A DNA stretch of 24,308 nt. Source: Clostridia bacterium (lineage in GTDB: Bacteria > Bacillota > Clostridia > TANB77 > CAG-508). Positions 6,954-14,836 of the stretch are shown here, piece after piece. The notes under the pieces were generated by a model, which saw only the letters and a list, made by a program, of their open reading frames with translations, was not told the DNA's origin and did not search any database. Each line of letters opens with the position of its first letter. The stretch's first letter is position 1. Position numbers and translations under genes: made by a program. The stretch lies in the NCBI GenBank assembly GCA_900754085.1, contig CAAEBO010000018.1, forward strand, positions 1 through 24,308. Reading direction: 5' to 3'.

Positions 6954-7718
6954 TTATTTATAAATATCATATGAAAAAGCTGTAACACCTTTATCATCAT
7001 AAATTGTTAATTTAAAGTATTTAGAATATTCATCTTGATAAGTATAATTCCAATAACCTAAACTATCTGAACGATATGTATCTTTTGGTTCACCATAAGC
7101 TTTTTTTACATCTTCTAAAGTACTACCATTATGAATACCATTTGGTAATGTAAAGTTTACAGGCTTATCTGCAAAAGCATTATCTACATCAATTGTCCAA
7201 ATTTTACATTGTGTAATATCTTTTGGAGTATCAGAATTATTCATAATTCCAATAGTTACATCAGAATCAAAATTAGGATTCTTAACATGTATAGTACCAG
7301 TTACTTTATCTCCTTTGTTCATTATATAGCCATTAGAATAACCATAATCTGCTAAATTAAAAGACCAACCATCATCTTTAAGAGTAGTGTAATCAAAAAG
7401 CAGTTTATAATTTTTATTATTTAGTGTGAATTCACCACTTTTCCAATCATTAGATAAGCTAGTAGCAGGAGCTTGATTAGAAGATTCTGATTTTTCTTCT
7501 GGTGATTTAACATTATTTGCTACTATATTGTTGTCTTCATTATTTTCTGCAGAAGCTATTGGAGTATCTGTGTTTACTTGTGAATCTTTAGCTTTATTAG
7601 AATTCATTACAATAAATAAAATAACTCCAAAAATAAGAAATAGTGCAATTACAATAGAAAGAATTATAATTACAACTGTTGAAACATTCATTGTTTTGTT
7701 AGAATTGTTTTCTGGCAT
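6954..7718 (-). CDS. Membrane-anchored exported protein with Ser/Asn-rich linker
   Basis: A 254-aa protein of unknown function. A short polar N-terminus precedes one membrane helix at about 13-38; there is no lipobox, so it is an uncleaved signal anchor. A low-complexity linker rich in Asn, Ser and Glu follows (about 40-90), then a folded extracellular part. The last 60 residues (GSTLEDVKKAYGEPKDTYR, then beta strands ending in YDDKGVTAFSYDIYK) resemble the small SmpA/BamE-like fold found in many Gram-positive surface proteins. That resemblance is from pattern only. It reads from its own promoter (7752-7780), with an AAAGGGGG ribosome-binding site, into the shared terminator. Confidence 0.8.
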   Translation of the reverse strand: MPENNSNKTMNVSTVVIIILSIVIALFLIFGVILFIVMNSNKAKDSQVNTDTPIASAENNEDNNIVANNVKSPEEKSESSNQAPATSLSNDWKSGEFTLNNKNYKLLFDYTTLKDDGWSFNLADYGYSNGYIMNKGDKVTGTIHVKNPNFDSDVTIGIMNNSDTPKDITQCKIWTIDVDNAFADKPVNFTLPNGIHNGSTLEDVKKAYGEPKDTYRSDSLGYWNYTYQDEYSKYFKLTIYDDKGVTAFSYDIYK

Positions 7719-7751
7719 ATGAAATCCCCCTTTAATAATTTTTATAGTATG

Positions 7752-7780
7752 ATTTTATTGTAAAAAAAATTATTAGTCAA
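7752..7780 (-). promoter_or_regulatory. Promoter of the minus-strand exported protein
   Basis: On the minus strand TTGACT (7780-7775) is followed after 17 nt by TAAAAT (7757-7752). The expected start is near 7745, giving a leader of about 27 nt before the ATG at 7718. Confidence 0.75.
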
Positions 7781-7928
7781 CAAATTTATTAAATTTTAAT
7801 AATGTATTTTAAAATGTAAAAATAATAGAAAACGCAAGATAAACTTTAAAATAGTATAAAATAGTGAAATTATTCAAAATTAAAATAAAAATAACGCTAA
7901 AGCAATCTAAATTTGCTATTATTGGAAT

Positions 7929-7957
7929 TTGGAAGAATTAACCAAAGTAAGTATAAT
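7929..7957 (+). promoter_or_regulatory. Promoter of the OLE RNA
   Basis: TTGGAA (7929-7934), a 17-nt spacer and a perfect TATAAT (7952-7957). The predicted start is about 7964-7966, exactly where the structured, gene-free region begins. The stretch 7781-7928 upstream is AT-rich and shows nothing else I can name. Confidence 0.75.
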
Positions 7958-7964
7958 ATATATC

Positions 7965-8565
7965 AGTGGTGCATTATTCTAGTCATACAAACTTTACGAG
8001 GGTGGGGCTAAAAATCCACTAAAGAGCACATCGTTGAAGTTTCTTAGTATTGCGCGAAATGCCAGTTTTGTGTGGTATTAGGGAGTAAAGAGATTAGGGT
8101 ATTATATAATGGCATATATAAAACTCCCTGATTTCGTGGAGGCTTAAATAATCATTTAAGTATAACCTATGTTGAGTGCCAAGACACGAAATACATAGTG
8201 TAGCTTGTCTTGAGTGAATATATTGGGATTAATACAAAAAGAAAATAAACTTATTTGGCCAAATAAATTTATTTTATATTATGAAACTATATTTGCAAAA
8301 AAGACTAGTAAAGGGAATTTGTGTGTTAAGGAAAACTTCTAGAATGTTTGCCAAAATATGGCAAGGAAGTTTTAGGATTAAGGTACAGATTTAAGTGGTA
8401 ATCTGGTAGCTATTGAAATATATAGATGTTCTTCTTAAACGGAAACGGTTCTAACAGTAATGTTAAGCGAAGGATAGAGAAATTCAACCAGACCTAAACT
8501 GTAAAATTTACTTAAACTTTTACCATTAAAGAAGAAAAAATAGGGCAGATTTATCTGCCTTAATT
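7965..8565 (+). ncRNA. ole: OLE RNA (ornate, large, extremophilic RNA)
   Basis: About 600 nt with no open frame, less AT-rich than its surroundings, with a promoter and a terminator. It lies directly upstream of an OapA-like membrane protein, the arrangement known for OLE RNAs, and the length matches the roughly 610 nt known. Visible helices include AAACTT/AAGTTT (7989-7994 with 8037-8042) with ACGA/TCGT just inside, GTGG/CCAC (8002-8005 with 8016-8019), GGGAGT/ACTCCC (8081-8086 with 8123-8128), CAAGACA/TGTCTTG (8180-8186 with 8206-8212), a 17-nt-arm hairpin at 8242-8275 with one mismatch, and AAAACTTC/GAAGTTTT (8332-8339 with 8366-8373) enclosing TTGCCA/TGGCAA. In the characterised species this RNA forms a membrane ribonucleoprotein with OapA and is linked to alcohol, cold and magnesium stress. 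Exact ends are inferred. Confidence 0.85.
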
Positions 8566-8570
8566 AATTT
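8542..8570 (+). terminator. Terminator at the end of OLE RNA
   Basis: An 8-bp stem (8542-8549 with 8554-8561, one G-T wobble; core GGCAGA/TCTGCC) closes a 4-nt loop and is followed by a T-rich tail, with A's before it. It would separate OLE RNA from the oapA message, or act partially and let some read-through into oapA. Confidence 0.65.
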
Positions 8571-8648
8571 TATAAAGGTTTATAGGTATTACCATAGTAA
8601 AAACCTAAATATTATAAGGAGTATTGCATATTAAGTTAGGCAAATAAA

Positions 8649-9185
8649 ATGAAAGAGAAAAAAGATAATTCAGAAATAGTATGGTTTATAAAAGTATTTA
8701 TAATGACATTTGTACTTTCTATGGTATTTTCGTATATATCAGCTAACGGAGTTTCAAATTTAAGCGTAATACCAGCTATTATCATATTAATAGTAGTTAT
8801 TTTAGTTGGTATATTTTTTGACATTGTGGGGGTTGCAGTAACCGTTGCAAATGAACATGAATTTCATGCTAAAGCAACTAAAAAAGTAAAAGGTTCTAAA
8901 GCATCTATACAATTAATTAGAAATGCACCAAAAGTTGCAAATATATGTGCAGATGTTATAGGCGATATTTGTGGGGTATTAAGTGGTGCAATAAGCGCAT
9001 TAATTTCTATGAAAATTACAGAACAATTTGGAATACGTTTTGACATTCAGTTCTTTATAAGTGCGTTAGTTGCAGCTTTAACAGTAGGAGGAAAAGCTAT
9101 AGGAAAAGGTATTGCTAATAAAAATGCAACCAAGATAGTTCATACTGTAGGAATCGTATTAAATAAACTACATTTAAATAAATAA
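8649..9185 (+). CDS. oapA: OLE-associated membrane protein OapA
   Basis: A 178-aa membrane protein with four helices (about 11-31, 40-66, 100-121, 133-150). The first helix pair leads into FFDIVGVAVTVANEHEFHA (56-74), a basic loop (KKVKGSKAS) and NAPKVANICADVIGDICGV (92-110). This pattern recalls DUF21/CNNM-type membrane domains, which OapA proteins resemble. Its position immediately after the 600-nt structured RNA is what makes the OapA assignment strong; OapA is the membrane partner of OLE RNA. The frame has a stop at 8637-8639, so only the ATG at 8649 can start it. The good AAGGAGT at 8616-8622 is 26 nt away, leaving only a weak AGG at 8638-8640 nearby. Confidence 0.85.
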   Translation: MKEKKDNSEIVWFIKVFIMTFVLSMVFSYISANGVSNLSVIPAIIILIVVILVGIFFDIVGVAVTVANEHEFHAKATKKVKGSKASIQLIRNAPKVANICADVIGDICGVLSGAISALISMKITEQFGIRFDIQFFISALVAALTVGGKAIGKGIANKNATKIVHTVGIVLNKLHLNK

Positions 9186-9189
9186 TAAT

Positions 9190-9225
9190 AAGGGGGAGTA
9201 TAGACATTATATTTCCCCTTTATTT
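9190..9225 (+). terminator. Terminator after oapA
   Basis: An 8-bp stem (9190-9197 with 9214-9221, core GGGGA/TCCCC with one G-T wobble) begins 4 nt after the oapA stop, with a 16-nt loop and a T-rich continuation. It separates oapA from sbcD. Confidence 0.7.
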
Positions 9226-9331
9226 AATATATAGGAAATTTATAGTTCCTAAAAAATTAAAAGAGTTTTTATAATTGCTTTGCAAATAATAAAAAAATAG
9301 TGTATCTTAATTATACAAGGAGAGAAGAAAC

Positions 9332-10489
9332 ATGAAAATATTACATTTAGCAGATTTACATTTGGGAAAAATATTACAAGAACAATCACTAATAGAAGAT
9401 CAAGAATATATGTTAAGAAAAATTATAAATATAATAAAAGAAGAAAAAGTAAAGATTGTATTAATATCTGGAGATATATATGATAGAAGCATAGCACAGG
9501 TAGAAGCAGTAAATTTATTAGATGACTTTTTAAAAATACTTATTAAGGAGTTAAAAATAAAAGTATTTATAATATCTGGAAATCATGATTCAAAAGATAG
9601 GCTTGGTTTTGGAAATAAAATTTTTGAAGATGAAGGACTATATATAGAAAGTAAATATAATGGAAAATTAAAAAAAGTTGAATTAGAAGATGAATATGGT
9701 TCTTTAAATATATATATGTTGCCATTTATAAAACCAGTCGAAGTTAAAAAATTTTTTGAAGATGATTTAGAAAATAATTATGATGTAGCAATAAATAAAA
9801 TAATAGAAAAAGAAGAAATAAATGAAAATGAAAGAAACATTATAATGGTACATCAATTTGTAACAGCAGGAAATATAAAACCAGAAAGAACAGAGTCCGA
9901 GGTACTTTCTTTAGGTGGAATAGAAAATGTAGATGTATCAAATTTTAATAAATTTGACTATGTTGCTATAGGTCATGTACATAGACCACAAAAAATAGGA
10001 AGAGATACAGCAAGATATGCTGGTACAATACTAAAATATTCTTTTTCTGAAATAAACCATAACAAGAGTATTCCGATTATAAATATAAAAGAAAAAGGAA
10101 ATATTAGTATAAACTTAGTACCATTAAAGCCATTAAGAGATATGAGAGAAATAAAAGGGCCAATAGAAGAGTTAATAAAAGAAGAAAACTATAAAGAAGG
10201 TAATGTAGAAGATTATATTAAAGCGATAATTACAAACGAAGAACCAGTATATGATGCTATTGGTAAAATTAAGAAAATATATCCTAATACATTAAAGCTA
10301 GAAATACAAAATAATAAAACAATAAATAAAAACGAAGAAGAAAACATAAATTTAGAAGAATTAAAAAAGAAAAGTGAATTAGAACTATTTTCGGATTTTT
10401 ATAAATTACAAAACAATTTAGATTTAAACGAAGAGCAAAAAGAAATTGTAAAAAATATAATTTCGGAGGTAAAACATGAAACCAATTAA
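9332..10489 (+). CDS. sbcD: Nuclease SbcCD subunit D (Mre11-type)
   Basis: The phosphoesterase subunit of the SbcCD (Rad50-Mre11-like) complex, which cuts hairpins and protein-blocked DNA ends. Metal-binding motifs are in the expected order: ADLHLGK with Asp8 and His10, GDIYDR with Asp48, GNHDS with Asn84-His85-Asp86, then MVHQF and GHVHRP. At 385 aa it fits the family. The start follows AAGGAGAG. Its last 14 nt overlap sbcC, so the subunits are translationally coupled. A weak promoter may lie about 9280-9308 (TTGCAA, 17 nt, TATCTT). Confidence 0.97.
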   Translation: MKILHLADLHLGKILQEQSLIEDQEYMLRKIINIIKEEKVKIVLISGDIYDRSIAQVEAVNLLDDFLKILIKELKIKVFIISGNHDSKDRLGFGNKIFEDEGLYIESKYNGKLKKVELEDEYGSLNIYMLPFIKPVEVKKFFEDDLENNYDVAINKIIEKEEINENERNIIMVHQFVTAGNIKPERTESEVLSLGGIENVDVSNFNKFDYVAIGHVHRPQKIGRDTARYAGTILKYSFSEINHNKSIPIINIKEKGNISINLVPLKPLRDMREIKGPIEELIKEENYKEGNVEDYIKAIITNEEPVYDAIGKIKKIYPNTLKLEIQNNKTINKNEEENINLEELKKKSELELFSDFYKLQNNLDLNEEQKEIVKNIISEVKHETN

Positions 10490-13169
10490 TTTAAAAATTA
10501 GTGCATTTGGCCCATACAAAGAAGAAGCAAATATAGACTTTACTAAACTTGGTGAAAATGGAATATTTTTAATAACTGGAGATACTGGAGCAGGAAAGAC
10601 AAGTATTTTTGATGCAATTTCCTTTGCTATTTTTGGCGAAGTAAGTGGATCTAATAGACCAATTCAGTCAATTAGAAGTGATTTTGCAGATACAAACATA
10701 GATACATATGTAGAATTGGAATTTACACATAAAAATAAAAATTATAAAATTTTAAGAAATCCTTCATACGAAAAGCCAAAGAAAAAGGGTGAAGGTTTTA
10801 CTAAAAAAAGTGCAGATGCATCATTAGAATATGATGAAGTAGTGGTTTCGGGAATAAAAAATGTAGATATAAAAATAGAAGAAATATTAGGGATTAATGC
10901 TAAGCAATTTAAACAAATTTCTATGCTTGCACAAGGAGAATTTTTAAAAATATTATTTGCAGAAAGTAAAGAAAGAACAGAAATATTTAGAAAGATTTTT
11001 GACACCAATATATATAATTCTATTGCAAGAAGACTAAAAGAGAAATTAAAGATAAATGAAGAATCTTTAAAAGAATTAAAAAATTCATTTATAACAAATA
11101 CTGCAAATATTTTGTGGGAACAAGAAAAAGATATCAATTTAAACAATAAAATAAATGAAATAGATATAGATAATATACTAAAAGAATTAGCACAAGAACT
11201 AGAAGAAAATAAAAAAGAAAATACAAAAATAGAAGGCGAAATAATAAAACAAGAAAAAGAAATAAAAGTAAATGAAGAAAATATTATTAAGCAAGAAGAA
11301 GTAAATTTAAAAATAGAAAGTTACAAGCAATTGCTAAATGAGCAAAATAAATATAAAAAACAGGAAGAAGAAATAGAAAAATTAAAAAATAAAATAGCAC
11401 AAAATCAAAGAATAAGAGAGATTATAAAACCTAAAGAAGATAAACTAAACAATGAAAAGGAAAATATAAAAAAATTAGAAAAAGACTTAAAAACTATAGA
11501 GCATAATATACAAATAGGAAACAAGAAAGAGATAGAACATACTAAAAAGATAGAAGTAGTAAATAAAATAGGAGAAGAATATAAAGAATATAATAATTAT
11601 TTAGAAGTGAAAAAAGATTTGCTAGAAAAGGCAAATATTATTAAAAACATAGAAGAGCTAATAAAAAGAAGAAATAACTATTTAAAGGAATATGAGCAAT
11701 TAGAAAAAGAATATAAAACAATGAATATTGAATATTTAGAAAAAGAGTCCGAATTTTTTAAAGAGCAAGTAGGAATTATAGCAGAAAGATTAGAAAAAGA
11801 TAAACCATGCCCAGTATGTGGAAGTATTATACACCCAAATATTGCGAAGAAAAGTAGTAGTGTACTTAATAAAGAGGAATTAGAAAAATTAAAAGATAAT
11901 TTAGAAATTAAACAAAATAACAAATTAAAAAAACAAGAAGAATGTATAAAAATTAATTCAGAAATAAATATATTAATGCAAGAAGTAAGTAAAGAAAATG
12001 ATAGTAAATTTGAATTGGAAAGTACTAAAAATAAACTAAAAGAAGAATTTAATGCAAATAAAGAAAAAATAATTGAAATAGAACAAAGTCTATTAAAAGA
12101 ATATAGAAGCATATTAAATAAAAGTTTAGATATATCAAAATTTGAATATGATAAATTTAAAGAATATATAACAAGCTTAATAAATTTGGAAAAAAATGAA
12201 CTGGTGAAAAGTAAAACCTTGCAAGAAGAAAAATTGAAACAATTACAACAAAGTAATTTAAAGTTGAATGAATATGAAAAAGAGTACTTAAAAGAATTAT
12301 TAAAATTAGGATTTAAAACCGAAGAGGAATATAATAAGATTTTAATTACAAATATAGAAATGGAAAATATACAAAAGAACATAGAAGATTTTACAAGAAA
12401 TGTGGCTATAAATAATACTAAAATATCTGACCTAGAAAAAGAAATAAAAGGGAAAAGTGTTAAAGATTTAACAGTACAAAAAGAAAAATTACTGGAAGAT
12501 AAAAATATATTAATAGAAAAAAGAAAAGAATATGTTCAAGTAAAAGGCAAGCTAGATAATAATATAAGAATATATAAATTATTATTAGAAAATGCAAAAG
12601 AACTAAAACAAAAAATAAAGGATTTTGTAATTTACGATGAACTTAGCAGAACAGCAAACGGAACTTTAACTGGAAAGAAAAGAATAGAATTTGAACAATA
12701 TGTTCAAGCAACGTATTTTGATATGGTAATTTTAGAAGCAAATAAAAGATTAGCAAAAATGACAGAAAGTAGATATAAACTAATAAGAAAAGAGGAACCA
12801 GAAAAAATTTCGGATAAAATAGGATTAGACTTAGAAGTTAAAGATAATTATAATGGTAAAATACGAGATGTAAAGTCATTATCAGGTGGAGAAGCTTTTA
12901 AAGCTGCATTGTCATTAGCGTTAGGATTATCTGATGTAATTCAAAGTTATTCTGGCGGAATAGTAGTAGATACGTTATTTATAGATGAGGGCTTTGGTTC
13001 ATTAGACACAGAATCTAGAGAACAAGCCATAAATACTTTAAGCTTATTAATAGATAGTAATAAATTAATAGGAATAATTAGTCATGTAACAGAGCTAAAA
13101 GAAAGAATAGATAAAAAAATAATTGTTACTAAAACAAGCGAAGGAAGCAAAATAAAGATAGAAGCATAA
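10476..13169 (+). CDS. sbcC: Nuclease SbcCD subunit C (Rad50-type ATPase)
   Basis: The SMC-like ATPase partner of SbcD. Walker A GDTGAGKTS is at residues 35-43. A long Lys/Glu-rich coiled coil runs from about 190 to 700, broken by the zinc-hook CPVC at 445-448 through which two molecules dimerise. The ABC signature LSGGE is at 802-806 and Walker B ends with Asp837-Glu838 (LFIDEGFGSLD). It is 897 aa, shorter than the 1048 aa of E. coli because the coiled-coil arms are shorter, but all functional parts are intact. Its ribosome-binding site (GGAGG) lies within the end of sbcD. Confidence 0.97.
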   Translation: MKPINLKISAFGPYKEEANIDFTKLGENGIFLITGDTGAGKTSIFDAISFAIFGEVSGSNRPIQSIRSDFADTNIDTYVELEFTHKNKNYKILRNPSYEKPKKKGEGFTKKSADASLEYDEVVVSGIKNVDIKIEEILGINAKQFKQISMLAQGEFLKILFAESKERTEIFRKIFDTNIYNSIARRLKEKLKINEESLKELKNSFITNTANILWEQEKDINLNNKINEIDIDNILKELAQELEENKKENTKIEGEIIKQEKEIKVNEENIIKQEEVNLKIESYKQLLNEQNKYKKQEEEIEKLKNKIAQNQRIREIIKPKEDKLNNEKENIKKLEKDLKTIEHNIQIGNKKEIEHTKKIEVVNKIGEEYKEYNNYLEVKKDLLEKANIIKNIEELIKRRNNYLKEYEQLEKEYKTMNIEYLEKESEFFKEQVGIIAERLEKDKPCPVCGSIIHPNIAKKSSSVLNKEELEKLKDNLEIKQNNKLKKQEECIKINSEINILMQEVSKENDSKFELESTKNKLKEEFNANKEKIIEIEQSLLKEYRSILNKSLDISKFEYDKFKEYITSLINLEKNELVKSKTLQEEKLKQLQQSNLKLNEYEKEYLKELLKLGFKTEEEYNKILITNIEMENIQKNIEDFTRNVAINNTKISDLEKEIKGKSVKDLTVQKEKLLEDKNILIEKRKEYVQVKGKLDNNIRIYKLLLENAKELKQKIKDFVIYDELSRTANGTLTGKKRIEFEQYVQATYFDMVILEANKRLAKMTESRYKLIRKEEPEKISDKIGLDLEVKDNYNGKIRDVKSLSGGEAFKAALSLALGLSDVIQSYSGGIVVDTLFIDEGFGSLDTESREQAINTLSLLIDSNKLIGIISHVTELKERIDKKIIVTKTSEGSKIKIEA

Positions 13170-13250
13170 AATATTTAAATTTTATTGAATAAAACAGTTT
13201 AATGTGATTTAATATAAATAAAATTAAAACATAAGAAAAAAGGAGAAAAA

Positions 13251-13799
13251 ATGTTAACAAAAGAACAATATTTGTACCAAGCTAAGTTAATAATAGATTG
13301 CTTACAAGAAGAAGAATACAAACAGATTCCAAAGGGGATTTTAGAATATATAGAAGAAAATATGGAAGAAGATCCTAACATTGTAATTAATCCAAATGTT
13401 CCATTAGAAGAGCAAGATATAGATTCGAAAACATGGAAACTGTTACAGAACATTGTGCAAATTATTGATGAAAATAATTTTTATGAAGAGTATAAAAAAG
13501 AACTTAATGAATATATAGAAAAAGTAACAGAACAAAACAAAGGATTTGAAGCCAGAATAGATAATATAAATTTAAATAAAGATATATCTAAATTAGAAGT
13601 TGAAAATGAAAAAATACCACAAGCTAAAGAGCTAGTTTATGGATACAAAAAGGTAATAGAAAATAAAGACAAAGAAATAGAAGAATTAAAAAAAGAATGT
13701 AACTCATTAAAAGAAATGCTGAATAAAATACCGAAATTTATAAAGAAATTATTTTTAAAAAATAAAAAAGTAAAACTTTTAAATGAGAGAAATGACTAA
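13251..13799 (+). CDS. Hypothetical 182-aa protein with C-terminal coiled coil
   Basis: Family not recognised. The first 70 residues are acidic and helix-like (LTKEQYLYQAKLIIDCL, IPKGILEYIEENM), followed by a short Pro/Asn-rich stretch (NIVINPNVPLEEQD). From about 85 to 165 the sequence is Lys/Glu-rich with heptad-like spacing, consistent with a coiled coil, and it ends in a strongly basic tail (FIKKLFLKNKKVKLLNE). No membrane helix or signal is seen. AAAAGGAG precedes the ATG. Its stop TAA shares a base with the ATG at 13799 in the start region of the next gene, so the pair is probably co-translated. Confidence 0.7.
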   Translation: MLTKEQYLYQAKLIIDCLQEEEYKQIPKGILEYIEENMEEDPNIVINPNVPLEEQDIDSKTWKLLQNIVQIIDENNFYEEYKKELNEYIEKVTEQNKGFEARIDNINLNKDISKLEVENEKIPQAKELVYGYKKVIENKDKEIEELKKECNSLKEMLNKIPKFIKKLFLKNKKVKLLNERND

Positions 13800-13810
13800 T
13801 GGAGGTATAT

Positions 13811-14410
13811 ATGAACGCAAATGAAAAGAGGATGTGGTTTTGTTCCGATTATGGAATAGAAAATAAAAAAATACTAGAAATACTTAATAAAAATGGGGAA
13901 GAAGTTTTTATAGCAACACACGAAAAAGAAACAAAGTGGGACGAACTAAATTATTTACAAAAAAGAAGAATTAAATTAAGCAAAGAACAAGATGTTACTA
14001 TATATGGAATAGGAGTAAATGGTAAAGAGCCTAAAAGTAATATAGTTACATTAAATTGTACTAAAAGTGAATCCGCATTAGAACAGGTTAGTAAAATAAT
14101 TGGAATACGAATGAATTTAGATGAACAATTTATTTCTGCATATGCTAAAAATGGAAAAGAAGGAATAGAACATATCGCTGAAATATTGGGAATAAATAAT
14201 AATGATGTAGAAAACATTATAGAGAACATAATAATTAGAAATGAATATGCTGAAGGAATTACACTAAAAGAGCAAGCAGACATGGCACAAAAAGCTAATT
14301 CCTTAAACAATAAGAAACAAACAGATTACGAAACAATTATTGCAATAGATGAAATGTTTGAAGCAAATAGAGAAAATGATTTATTAAAAACTGAAAAAGT
14401 AAATAGATAA
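13811..14410 (+). CDS. Hypothetical 199-aa protein
   Basis: Not recognised. The N-terminus (KRMWFCSDYGIENKKILEIL) and a following alternating pattern of strand and helix to about residue 85 suggest a small alpha/beta domain. The second half is helical and acidic, with two similar helix-turn stretches (ISAYAKNGKEGIEHIAEILG and NNNDVENIIENIIIR). The ATG at 13811 is preferred since GGAGGT lies at 13801-13806; the ATG at 13799 overlaps that site and the previous stop. It forms a two-gene unit with 13251-13799 and is followed by a terminator. No partner gene suggests a role. Confidence 0.7.
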   Translation: MNANEKRMWFCSDYGIENKKILEILNKNGEEVFIATHEKETKWDELNYLQKRRIKLSKEQDVTIYGIGVNGKEPKSNIVTLNCTKSESALEQVSKIIGIRMNLDEQFISAYAKNGKEGIEHIAEILGINNNDVENIIENIIIRNEYAEGITLKEQADMAQKANSLNNKKQTDYETIIAIDEMFEANRENDLLKTEKVNR

Positions 14411-14418
14411 ATTAGAAA

Positions 14419-14485
14419 AAAGAACTGTATATTTAAAAAGAATCCTTTTAAGATTTTGAATAAATATAATACAGTTCTTTTTCGG
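14419..14485. terminator. Long-loop terminator hairpin
   Basis: AAAGAACTGTAT (14419-14430) pairs perfectly with ATACAGTTCTTT (14469-14480) and is followed by a T run. The 38-nt loop is AT-rich with minor internal pairing. Because A's precede it, it may also stop transcripts of the minus-strand gene at 14537-14725. Confidence 0.75.
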
Positions 14486-14513
14486 TTCATAAAATTACAT
14501 TGTAAAATTACTT

Positions 14514-14527
14514 GTTTACTACATAGT
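14514..14527 (+). repeat. Flanking inverted repeat, left copy
   Basis: GTTTACTACATAGT occurs here on the plus strand and, perfectly, on the minus strand at 14757-14770. The two copies enclose the 62-aa minus-strand gene. The core TACTAcaTAGTA is extended by one base in the right copy and is itself a dyad, as in an operator. Confidence 0.8.
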
Positions 14528-14536
14528 TTAGGTTAA

Positions 14537-14725
14537 TTAACAGTTACAAAATTTTTTCCTAAGTGCAGAGCAATCAACAGAAAATAAATTCCCTATATGA
14601 TCTTTTTTATATTCATGTTTAATTTTATTTCTTTCTAAAAAAGAAATTTCATCTTTATCAAGTCTCATATCTACTGTGTTCAAATTGGTACTCATTGTAA
14701 GACAATATAAATGTTTATTGTACAT
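14537..14725 (-). CDS. Hypothetical 62-aa small protein
   Basis: A small protein with no recognised family, ending in a cysteine-containing tail (KKFCNC). The central part is charged (MRLDKDEISFLERNKIKHEYKKD) and there is no membrane helix. It is supported as a real gene by AAGGAGG 10 nt upstream of the ATG on the minus strand (plus coordinates about 14736-14742), by the placement of a terminator after it, and by the otherwise empty region. Both its ends are flanked by a perfect 14-nt inverted repeat, one copy in the upstream region and one just after the stop. Confidence 0.6.
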   Translation of the reverse strand: MYNKHLYCLTMSTNLNTVDMRLDKDEISFLERNKIKHEYKKDHIGNLFSVDCSALRKKFCNC

Positions 14726-14756
14726 AATAAAAAATCCTCCTTGGTTATAAAAATGT

Positions 14757-14770
14757 ACTATGTAGTAAAC
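14757..14770 (-). repeat. Flanking inverted repeat, right copy (operator-like)
   Basis: Minus-strand copy of the 14-nt sequence at 14514-14527. It lies 15 nt upstream of the ribosome-binding site of the 62-aa gene, where the promoter or transcription start should be, so it could be a repressor site. The short dyad TTTACTACATAGTA is reminiscent of half of a BlaI/MecI-type operator, but it does not match the full site. Confidence 0.6.
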
Positions 14771-14836
14771 TAAATAAAATAATTTTTAATAGTATATATT
14801 AATAAAAAAGCAAAAGCTGTCGAAACTTGAAAAAGA

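Noticed and set aside
7965..8565. Group II intron, riboswitch or rRNA fragment as explanation of the structured region
   Set aside because: There is no intron-encoded protein or domain V-like hairpin, the length exceeds any riboswitch, and no rRNA sequence was recognised; the OLE RNA plus OapA arrangement fits better.
11678..12382. 234-codon antisense frame inside sbcC
   Set aside because: It arises from the Lys/Glu-rich coiled-coil codons read backwards, giving a Ser/Phe/Leu-rich product; no start signals.
13251..14410. Toxin-antitoxin module
   Set aside because: Both proteins are longer than typical partners and neither shows a toxin or antitoxin motif.
14514..14770. BlaI/MecI operator pair
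   Set aside because: The dyad is shorter than the known operator and lacks its centre; no blaI, blaR or beta-lactamase gene is near.
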